Shown here in pieces: positions 56,601 through 64,000 of a stretch of 64,000 bases of DNA. The notes below the pieces were generated by a model. The model was given only the letters and a program-made list of their open reading frames with translations. It made no database searches and was not told the DNA's origin. Location of the stretch: assembly GCF_000471905.2 (NCBI RefSeq), contig NW_006499912.1, positions 5,167,109 through 5,231,108 of the forward strand, written 5' to 3'. Origin of the DNA: Amborella trichopoda. Lineage: Eukaryota > Streptophyta > Magnoliopsida > Amborellales > Amborellaceae. The position numbers were made by a program, and so were the translations under genes. Each line of letters opens with the position of its first letter. Position 1 is the stretch's first letter.

Positions 56601-59600
56601 TTATTCAACCCAGGGGGTTAGTGCATCAGAAATACGCTCAAACAATGAGATTTAGGTCATTTAAACAAATCAATGTAGTATATGCATTTGTAATATTTTG
56701 GGATAACTGCAAGGTTTCCCTGTCTTCTACAATTCATTAGCATCCAGAAAAGAACTTGTATAGCAGTAAATAACTAGTTGAAGCAGCACTCAAGAAAAAA
56801 TCTATCTCATTTCCTGGTTTAACACTTTTTCCATTTGATAATCATGCATCTTTTTGCTACCAGCCAAGCCAATCCAGCATTGTCTCCATTACGAACCCGT
56901 ATAACAGGGTAAGTATTAAGTACTCTGACACAACACAAAGTGGAAACGTTTCCAACATAGATTACCAAGAATCATCAGAGAACCATCACAGTTAGGAATA
57001 GGAAGGCATACCCTTTTTCTGGTAAGTGGCATTGCTTAAGATGTCATGATAATATCGATACATATACAAACACGGATATGGAGTGAGGGAATACATCTGC
57101 ATTTCTCAAAATCCAAGGTGAGAATACGAATATCCCATCTAACACATCTTGTGTACATATTACATCTTTATAAAAACAAAAATATATGCATACAACACAT
57201 TGATATATATAGGTAGGAAACATAATGCATAACATTGTATTTTATTTATATTATATTTTTTATGGTCATGTCATGTTATAAATTTTTAAGTACCTTAGTA
57301 ATAGCTAGTATCAGTATCAGGGTCAACACAATATGACACTGGCACATTAACTATGCAGAAATGTCCTTGAACCATAAAGTAGTAGACATCCCTGGAGGAT
57401 GTAACACAAACTCACTCCCAACAATCAACATAAGAAATGTAGATTCATTTCCAACATATCACATCCCAAGCAAAAGAAGAGCTAGGAAAATAGAGAACTC
57501 TTCCAATAAAAGAAAGTTTTGCACAAGAAACCAAGTCATCCAAAGTCCGAAGATATTTTGTTAGTGCCTATGAATATTAGAATATCTCATCTCTACTAAA
57601 CTAGAAAGGTAGCATGTAGCCAAATCTAATTATTTTTGCATCTGGGCAAGGGGCTGGGGTCGTGGTGGTAGCATCCTCACACCCTGCTCATCACATGGGG
57701 GTTTTCATTCCTACTGACACCACCCCACTGATACGTTCAAAACAACTAACTCCTAAACTATTTGAAAAACGGGTAGGGGCCTGTCTTCCCCATTGAATTA
57801 CCTCAAAAAAAACAAACAAACAAACAAACAAACACCAAAAATTATTTTTGCTTCATAACTGGTATAGCCAAACCTAAATATTTAAACCAACAGCCTCAAG
57901 GAATGTATGCTACAAACAGCTTCCAATAATCTGAAAGCTTATGTTGGTTTGAGTTCAAAAGATCAAAACTTAAAGTTCCACACTTCCACTATGACCATTT
58001 CAAGCCTTATCGGTTATTAGCAATTTATTTCCACAAAACACCACACGCTTTAATCGCACTTTCAACATTCCACACATATACAGGAATTACTCGCTCTAGG
58101 TATTATTTAACAGCAGTAATTCTATTTTCTCTTGAACAGGGTAGCCACTTATGTGCTCCTAAACTCAAGCTCTTTGCATGGTAATTGTCTAAGAAAAAGC
58201 TTTCTTTGATTTATTTGTTGCTTGCATCTCATTCACATGTCTAAGAAATCTTCACAATGTCTGTCCTTTCCTGCTGCTTTTTAACTCCACACAACCTCGC
58301 TAATGAGTAACTCACTTTACTTCTCACAAAGTAAAGTTTGACTTACCTTTGCATCTTCAAAATCTTGAATATGCCACGTGTCCCTTATGATCATCATATC
58401 CTAAGTCCCAGAAGCTCCCTGAAAACAAGAAACGACAATGGCCTTCCACAGACACAACAGAATAGTTGGCTCCCATGATTATCTAACTACCTCAGTTCTC
58501 ATTGAGCCTACGAAACATAAACTCATCAACTTCTTTAGCTCCTAAATCACGCACTCACCTAGGAACTTAAATGGACCTGCATCTTAGTAGTTCACATGGC
58601 TTCATGGAAGGCAGTATACCGGTTATCATATGGTCAATGAATTGAACTTACATCACCAAGCCCTTATGGGTTCTCCATATACACTTGTGGAATTGATACC
58701 TGCATGTCCTTTGGTATTTGATTATTTGCTCAGCCAGCAGTACTTGTTTTTCATAAATGTAGATTTCAAGGTCCTATAGTCGCTTGATTTGCATGAATTA
58801 TAACAGAAGGCGAACAAAACTTGCTGAAATTTTATCTATTTTACAAAGACGACAAATTTTGAATCTTAGACTCTCACCATAAGATTGTAACAGACACCCA
58901 TCGGTAGAGGGGAACAAGGTTAGCATACTCCTGCCATTTTCCCACAATAATGCATGCAACTAGGAAAAACTGTAACAAAATTGTCTTGGCAAGTACTGAT
59001 AATAAGTTGACCATTCCAACGATGCCAATCAAACCACTGTGGCTAGAGCACAGAGAGGCCATTCTACGTGACAATATAGATATCATGTGAATTGACTCTC
59101 ATCATTCATGAAGGTGCTCAAGGAGAACATATTTTACACACAGAGTAGCCATGATACAACAAATCACTATTCTTAGACCAGTTCAAACAATGAGGCATTT
59201 AATAAACATATTCGTCAAAGAGAGGACATTGCAGCTTAAAGTCAACTGCTATGGAAATATCCTGTGGAAAAGATTTTGCATATACATAGCCATGATGTAA
59301 CAAATATTCTTAGACCAGTTTAAACAATGTGGCATTTGAGCATTTCCATAAATATATTTCTTAAAGACCAAGTGACTGACAAGAAAAGTCTCTAGCAGAA
59401 TAAAGTCGACCAACAACATAAAAAAGAATGCAATCTCATTCTTCCAAAGAAGTAAGATAATTGGAAAAAGATGTTAGCTATTTGATAGAATCCTAGCTTT
59501 AATTTTCTTTTCAAATCTTTCGAGCTATTTCCCTTGTAGAAGATGGAACACAGTACATAAAAAAGCAAGATTTTCTATTTCTTTTCAAGTATTATAAGGA

Positions 59601-61964
59601 AGAGGAGAAATGAAAATAGATTACTAACATACAAAATGAGATGGCCACCGACAAGAGTAAAGGGGAGCAAATGCAACTCATAAACGACAAAAATACCTTC
59701 GCTAAAGGCTCATAAATTCACAATAATCAAAGCATTTCAAATTGTGCCACAAGTGTGTATGCCCTACCCATCGACACGCGTCACCCATGTGCATTTAAAT
59801 AAAGGTGTAATGAGAATCAAGAAGGCATTTTTCACCCCAAGGTTTCGGTACTGGCTAAGAAAACTTAAATTTTATTTCATATGTATTATTTAATTTTTTT
59901 GCTGAGTAATACTCGTACAATGGTTAGAGCAGATGTAAAATTACAACGAAAGAAACAAATCAGACTGCAAAGCTATTTCCATCTCAATCCAACAGTTTCA
60001 TTACTTCATTAGCATACCGATGCACATCATGAATAGAACTCATAAAAAATATTTTCTTGTACATCACCATACGCAATGCTTAGAGAAAACATGCACATCC
60101 ATGTATCCAGAGTGATCTCTCCAATAATCAAGACAATGGCTCGCCAAGGAAGAAGAGGGTATTTTAGTAAGGGAGGATCCTTATGATCTAAAAATTCTTT
60201 TCACCCACCTTCCATGTACTACTACTGTATAACATGACGTACACTTCATATTTACGCTTCACTGGTAAATAATATTTCAAAAATTAATAAATATGATCAT
60301 ATCAGTAACAACTGTCCCTAATTACAACAGGCGAATAACAGCTACAAGTAACAAGAATTGGTATTTTATGAACAGCCCAAGAATATTCATTTACACCACA
60401 AATGACCAATTAAATTGTCATTTTCTTTCATTTTTTTTTTTTTTGGGGGGCGGCGGGGTCATATTCCTGGGTATGTTCCCATGAATGTGTACCACTAGAG
60501 TTTCCACGTCAAGACTCTCTTATGCGCACCCCCTCAAAGGAATAAGCTTTGTTTTTGGGAGCTGTACAAATATAACTAGCTCACAAAGAACCTAGCAATT
60601 GAAGTCAGACTCAGTTAAATGGCAATAAGTCAGTCTCTAAATATACCTATGAAAGAATTAGTCTCCAAAGACCTAGAAAAGATGTCCTGTGATGGACCTA
60701 TTTCGCATGGACTTGCACACTCACAGACAAAGTTTAAAACTGTGATGTATTTATTTTGCAGCCAAAAGTAAACCCAGTAACACTATAAACGTCCACCTTA
60801 GTGTTGTTCACCTTACTAATTAGAAACATCTCAAGAAAGCACTGATTGGGAATCCCTCAAGAAAGCACTCAACAAACAACAAATGAAAGAGACATATAAT
60901 GCTAGACATCATCATCATCATAGCCTTTTCCCAATTAATTGGGGTCGCTAACATCTGACGCTAGACTCCTAAATTTTAATTAGAGCAAAGTAATTAGCTC
61001 CACTTAATACATCTCCACTTTTCAACATTCCCATACCCCTCCATGAAATGTCATTAGACAAATCTAATGTCATCCTTAACCCATAGTTAGAATAGTACCT
61101 TCCCAGAATGAGTCACACTATTCTTTGTAACTTGTGCATCACAGTGTTGTCAAGTCAACCACAAAATAAAAGCCATAACTTAAAATCAAAATAAAAGTCC
61201 ACCCATCTGCAGATATGATAGCAACTTATTCAACCTCATTTTATTTGAGTTTTGCGTCATCCATCTCAATCAAACCAATGTAGAATCCAACCATGAGTAG
61301 AAAATGAGTCCCATGAGTAGAAAAGGTAGCACCCTCAAGACTTGATTTCTCATACAGTAAGAAATGACCAATGAGGTGATTTCGATCCAGATGAGACAGC
61401 ACTGCCATCAAATGGCACATCCAAACAAAAAATTTCACCCTAATTCTAGAGATAGCTAGAGATCCCCAACTGGAACTTATAATTCAAATGATAAAAAGAT
61501 TATAATATTTTTCACTAATTCTACAATTTAGATTTCCAATTTTATAATAACAATAAAAGAACACTCGCACATATTGTTATTTCCATTCTGATAAGTTATC
61601 AAAGAAAATAACCTTTGAATTACACAAAGATCAAACAAAAACAAGATTAACAAATGAAAAAAAAAAAGGTGGAAAAATGGAACAAATAGAACATACAAAA
61701 TAAGAATAATGCAGGGGGAATACAATATAGCATGCATAGAACCAAAAAACCGAAGCATCAAGCTGAAGATCAATATACCCACCTTGCAAGGCGAGTGTAG
61801 AATAACTGCTTGGATAATTCGCTACATTTCTCCACAGTGGGGGGATTCTGAATGTACTGCTTGTTCTGCTCCAACAACTGCTTATAATAAACACACCCGT
61901 GCTTTGCAACAAACTGTGAGGCCGCAACAGCCTTTGATTGTAGTTGATGAAGTTTTGATGCCAT
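43836..61964 (-). CDS. mitochondrial ATP synthase subunit g
   Basis: Subunit g is a small Fo subunit of the mitochondrial F1Fo-ATP synthase; in yeast it sits at the dimer interface and shapes cristae. Two coding exons on the - strand: 61,964-61,783 (182 nt) and 44,022-43,836 (187 nt). They join in phase 2 within a Ser codon (GCAAG|GTGGGT donor, CTGCAG acceptor) to give 122 aa, the usual plant length. The first exon reads MASKLHQLQSKAVAASQFVA, then YYKQLLEQNKQYIQ, then LSKQLFYTRLA. The second starts SIPGRYESFWKEMD, then VEDAGIAALFGLELYAW. The hydrophobic C-terminal helix (about 90-112) carries GEIVG at 108-112, a GxxxG motif like that used for dimer packing in the yeast subunit. There is no cleavable presequence. 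The intron is 17,760 bp (61,782-44,023), unusually long, and holds a 10.4-kb retroelement. A noncoding first exon is likely upstream. I see no break in the coding sequence. Confidence 0.94.
44023..46270. other. intron of ATP synthase g, proximal part, repeats only
   Basis: This part of the intron contains a C11-like homopolymer near 44,395-44,405 and GC-rich patches with GCACCAAGTGCCC and GGTGCCTAGATGCACC words (44,700-44,760, 45,080-45,130, 46,025-46,090). It has no recognised gene. The patches may be ends of an unidentified transposon. Confidence 0.5.
46276..50446. repeat. left LTR copy (contains assembly gap)
   Basis: It runs from the TSD to AATACGCTCAAACA. It holds a GC-rich start, a GA-rich block with GCAGCTTAATCG / GCGGCTTAGTTG hairpin-like units (47,400-48,580), the gap, and a mixed-sequence end. 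The portion from about 48,750 on aligns with 54,777-56,644. Confidence 0.68.
47662..48477. other. assembly gap (816 N)
   Basis: The run of N lies inside the GA-repeat block of the left LTR, flanked on both sides by AGAGAGAG. Confidence 0.99.
50457..50501. other. perfect 10-bp stem hairpin next to the left LTR
   Basis: GCCGAATGTC (50,457-50,466) pairs perfectly with GACATTCGGC (50,492-50,501), enclosing GCTCTTCGAGAGGAGC, which can pair further. It begins 10 bp from the LTR end. Confidence 0.85.
50660..51010 (+). repeat. degenerate tandem repeats in the retroelement interior
   Basis: The phrase GGGGCCTTCTTTGGGGCTTT plus AGTCCC(A), with variants (GAGGCCCTTGCTTAAGGGCT, TCATTCCCAATC), recurs about five to six times with spacings of roughly 60-80 bp. 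No protein family is seen in any frame. Confidence 0.6.
51954..52933. mobile_element. hAT-like non-autonomous transposon, 980 bp
   Basis: Ends are CAATGTTTTAAAATGCGG and, reverse-complemented at the right, CACTTTTTTAAAATGCGGG. Both are flanked by the 8-bp duplication TTTTGAGG (51,946-51,953 and 52,934-52,941). Subterminal regions are crowded with CGCATC(A) words in both orientations, as in hAT elements. The centre is AT-rich with no transposase frame. Nested inside the retroelement, so younger than it. Confidence 0.85.
54040..56644. repeat. right LTR copy
   Basis: It carries eight GC-hairpin/GA units (54,124-54,640), a GAA-rich run (54,650-54,775) and then the region parallel to the left copy. 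It has its own 60-bp tandem duplication (TCAAATTATCTTCAACTTAG at 55,188 and 55,248). Its inner boundary is not resolved; sequence before about 54,040 does not obviously match the left LTR. Confidence 0.65.
54124..54640. repeat. GA minisatellite with hairpin core GGCGGCT-GCCGCC
   Basis: Eight units of GA-rich DNA each end in a near-palindrome, such as GGCGGCTAAGCCGCC, AGCGGCTTAGCCGCC, GGCGGCTTGGCCGTCC or CAGCCCAGCTGCC, followed by CCCTTGAGG or CCCTTTGAG. Unit spacing is roughly 40-85 bp. Confidence 0.9.
56650..57647. other. intron of ATP synthase g, nothing recognised
   Basis: AT-rich intronic sequence without exon-like or repeat signatures that I can name. Confidence 0.4.
57648..57833 (+). 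mobile_element. SINE-like repeat with A-rich tail, copy 2
   Basis: GGGGCTGGGGTCGTGGTGGT, then CACATGGGGGTTTTCATTCC, then GGGTAGGGGCCTGTCTTCCC, CATTGAATTACC, ending in A-rich (CAAA)n. Same family as 20,977-21,118, in the intron of the ATP synthase g gene. Confidence 0.55.
57834..60907. other. intron of ATP synthase g, nothing recognised
   Basis: Long AT-rich stretch without coding signal. A T-run joined to GGGGGGCGGCGGGG occurs near 60,430-60,457. Confidence 0.4.
60908..60960 (-). mobile_element. short LINE tail, antisense
   Basis: CATCATCATCATAGCCTTTT, CCCAATTAATTGGGGTCG is the reverse complement of the LINE 3'-end word seen at 43,380 and 8,170. Confidence 0.5.
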
Positions 61965-61971
61965 GGGCTCC

Positions 61972-62535
61972 CTAAATTAGGTTCCAAAATTCCAAAAATG
62001 CACAATGCAAATATCCAATTATGAAAATATTCAAGCACAAGAAATCTCAAAGGAATACAAAATCATTCACAATTGATTGGAAGCAAGTAAATTGTTCATC
62101 ATTTGTTCTGGTATTGTGAAATACAAAACCATTCAAACCACAAATAACACCTACTCCTTCAGATTTCACCAAAATTCATCTTCTTTACTAGTCCAGATCT
62201 CAAAGAGAAACTCAAATAATTCCAGGTTAATGTTTTCCCAACAAAAAAGACGAAAAAAAGGAGGCCCAGGCTTACAATTCCCAAAACTAGAACATACGAA
62301 AGCAAATTCTGAATCAGAAGAATGTATCATTTGATCTTAGAAATAATGTCGTCTGATTCCAAGAAAATGTATAAAACCCCAATATTCAACTCAGGAAACT
62401 CGCTTAAACCCTAGATTCAACCTCATTTAAACCCAAATTTTAATGGAGGGATCGGAAGATCCACAGAATTCAAATAATCCCAGATCACAATCAGGAGAAT
62501 CGGTATCATTTTCAGGTCAAAAAATTAGGGCTTAC
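61972..62535 (-). other. 5' UTR intron of ATP synthase g (predicted)
   Basis: On the - strand a donor ACAAG|GTAAGC at 62,536/62,535 and an acceptor AATTTAG|GGAGCCC at 61,972/61,971 bracket 564 bp. The acceptor lies 7 bases before the ATG at 61,964. A TATA box and a short leader lie upstream of the donor, so a noncoding first exon (about 62,573-62,536) is inferred. Confidence 0.65.
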
Positions 62536-62602
62536 CTTGTTCGGTGAGGAAGAAAAAGCTCTAAAACGCGACCAGAAGGGTTTGGCAAAATGGTGCTTCG
62601 AC

Positions 62603-62608
62603 TTTATA
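62603..62608 (-). promoter_or_regulatory. TATA box of ATP synthase g
   Basis: GAGTATAAAGTC on the - strand puts TATAAA at 62,608-62,603, about 70 bp before the predicted 5' splice donor. This suggests a start near 62,573. Confidence 0.55.
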
Positions 62609-62710
62609 CTCTCAACAATGACGAAATCGCCCCAACCCCTAACGTGATTCATGGGTGGTAAAGGGCGGTCTGCGCCTGCCTTCGCGGCCCGGCTCTTACT
62701 AACCCGGGCT

Positions 62711-62776
62711 TGGGCCCGAACAGGGGCCCGGTCTGATCCACGAGTTGGAGCCCGGCATGGGCCACCAGAGTGGGCC
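62711..62776. promoter_or_regulatory. three site II-like TGGGCC motifs
   Basis: TGGGCC occurs at 62,711-62,716, 62,758-62,763 and 62,771-62,776, about 135-205 bp upstream of the predicted start. Site II elements (TGGGCY) are known to drive nuclear genes for mitochondrial respiratory-chain proteins in plants. The surrounding DNA is GC-rich and could also be a repeat, so function is inferred. Confidence 0.45.
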
Positions 62777-63122
62777 CGGACTCGGCCCTTATGTCCCAAA
62801 TTTTTGAGAATATTTGTATTTTAATTTTTTATATTTTGCATATATTAGATTAAGCTTAAATTTTGGTGGTTTATACTTCTCAATATTATGCACCTATTAA
62901 AAATCCAAAATTAATAATTTTAAATAAATAAAATGGCTAGAATACCTTTGAAATTTATAAATATTTTGTGGTTAATTTATTTTTATTTATTTTGTCTTTT
63001 TTTTTACATGGAGACAAAATTTTGAGCTTGATGTGATGCATGAAAAAATATCGAAATACTAAATGAGTACTTAAATAGCGGGACATGAGTGTAAGATATA
63101 AAATATTGAGGGTATTGTTTGA

Positions 63123-63500
63123 AGTTTCTATAAAACCTAAGAATTACGAAAACAAAATAAATCATCATCTCAAATCCTCGTCTGGAAAGCACTTTCTGCA
63201 ACAAAAATATCCATGGTAGCTCTAAAATCAATTTCCAACACCGACAACAATACTTGAAACTCAAAAACTGCATAGATCCTGCAAATTTATAAACACTTAT
63301 TTTTAGGGCAAATTGAATGATCTAGAAGATTTATTACACTATATGCTATTTTTAGAGCTTCAAATCCTTTTTTTTTTTTCACAACTATAGTGTTCAAGTC
63401 GAGATGAACTATGTAAAGGTTTTTCAATGCTTGAATTACAATTTTTTATAATTTATGAGGTGTGGATTTACTTATTTTGATAGGGTTTCAACCCTATCAA
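63123..63500 (+). repeat. MITE-like family B, copy 4
   Basis: GTTTCTATAAAACCTAAG, then TAGCTCTAAAATCAATTTCC, AACACCGAC, then CATAGATCCTGCAAATTTAT, then TTTTAGAGCTTCAAATCC. Same order as 22,089-22,470. Confidence 0.65.
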
Positions 63501-63527
63501 ACCATTTTCTTTTAAACAATGGAAAAA

Positions 63528-63890
63528 GTTTATATAAGTACGAGGCTCTAAACAATCAAATTAGAGCGCACCTCAAAATTTTCATTAGAGAGATGTTGTT
63601 TTGATGCCCAAAATTCATCAAGATACATGAGCATGAGAAAAAAATGGATTCAAGCTTTAGAAATAGTGCATCTTGTTATGCAGTTTTTACCATCAATTTT
63701 CAAGATTTTCAAGTTTTCATCGATATGCTATATCTACACTATTTTTTAAGCTTTAAAGTTCATAATTAGATATAAAAATATATTTTAAGGCTATCACAAA
63801 TATTTTCAATATTGAAACCACATTTCTTGACACTATTTAAAGATGCATTTTACTTTGATTGCTTAGATCTTCAGCTTTATACAAACCACA
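63528..63890 (-). repeat. MITE-like family A, copy 4
   Basis: GTTTATATAAGTACGAGGCT, then AATTAGAGCGCACCTC, then AGTGCATCTTGTTATGCAG, then TAATTAGATATAAAAATATA, ending TTTATACAAACCACACCCC. It lies 28 bp from a family B copy. Confidence 0.65.
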
Positions 63891-64000
63891 CCCCAAATAC
63901 AAACATATACATGTCACACAATATTACTTTTTAAGTGAACTTAAGAAATTCAAAATATTTTGAATATCTAACTTCATTCCCATAAATATACTTAATGGAT

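Larger units (their letters stand above)
46276..56644. mobile_element. 10.4-kb LTR-type retroelement inserted in the ATP synthase g intron
   Basis: ATGAG at 46,271-46,275 and again at 56,645-56,649 flanks the block. GC content jumps exactly at both points. The left edge starts TGGTTGGGCC and the right edge ends ACGCTCAAACA. A long direct repeat, at least 2 kb, covers about 48,500-50,446 and 54,600-56,644 (for example CAACACAAGAAAAC, ACTCTCCCCCAAACA, AATACGCTCAAACA), so the two are read as LTRs. The interior has no gag or pol that I can recognise, so a LARD-like non-autonomous element is likely. On the - strand GGCGGGGGCAAGC lies directly before TGTTTGAGCG at 50,446 and could be a polypurine tract, which favours - orientation. 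Confidence 0.77.

Noticed and set aside
57361-57564. 67-codon + strand frame in the intron of ATP synthase g
   Set aside because: No recognisable domain, no splice context, and within a repeat-rich intron.
61631-62050. 139-codon - strand frame beginning upstream of the ATP synthase g ATG
   Set aside because: It is another frame across the first coding exon and intron; the subunit g frame (61,964-61,783) has the family sequence.
62512-62799. 95-codon - strand frame rich in Arg, Ala and Gly over the ATP synthase g promoter
   Set aside because: It overlaps the TATA box and the predicted first exon and arises from the GC-rich GGGCCC block; no homology pattern.

Overview
This is a window of plant nuclear DNA. 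It is AT-rich and intron-bearing, has GT-AG splice sites, and is packed with Ty1/copia, Ty3/gypsy-like and LINE retroelement remnants, MITE-like elements, CT/GA/AT microsatellites and two runs of N. Two protein-coding genes are recognisable, and both belong to flowering-plant families: a type III (ACS7-like) 1-aminocyclopropane-1-carboxylate synthase on the + strand, and the mitochondrial ATP synthase subunit g on the - strand. I cannot place the species.

Layout. 1-2,760: degenerate copia pol plus its 3' LTR. 2,761-7,900: AT-rich intergenic DNA with a LINE 3' end, short tandem duplications and a tRNA-derived SINE-like piece. About 7,940-15,615: a second, decayed copia element with both LTRs. 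It acts as a trap for four later events: a 120-bp LINE tail in the 5' LTR, a 1,952-bp solo LTR in the reverse transcriptase, a 68-bp plastid 16S rRNA fragment just after the YxDD motif, and a fold-back element in the 3' LTR. 15,616-24,400: intergenic repeats. 24,558-26,442: the ACS gene in four exons, with a one-base frameshift in the last exon. 26,790-33,000: fold-back and MITE-like repeats. 33,060-36,150: a LINE pol remnant on the - strand, split by an LTR element whose primer-binding site is triplicated. 36,370-38,640: gypsy-like and copia-like LTR debris and a DUF4283-like scrap. 39,311-42,381: a second LINE 3' end and several MITEs, including a Tourist-like one with TTA duplications.

43,836-62,573: the ATP synthase g gene. 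Its two coding exons (182 and 187 nt, 122 aa) are separated by a 17,760-bp intron. Most of that intron is one 10.37-kb LTR-type insertion (46,276-56,644) flanked by an ATGAG duplication. The insertion contains GA-rich hairpin minisatellites, an assembly gap and a nested 980-bp hAT-like element with an 8-bp duplication. 62,600-64,000: promoter of the gene with site II-like motifs, then MITE copies.

The two genes share no pathway. ACS makes the ethylene precursor; subunit g is a small Fo subunit of the mitochondrial ATP synthase. No bacterial operon, CRISPR array or intact mobile-element coding region is present. The most informative signals are the exon reconstruction across the giant intron, the ACS frameshift, and the nested-insertion record, which can be read from target-site duplications and from paired LTRs that supply empty sites.
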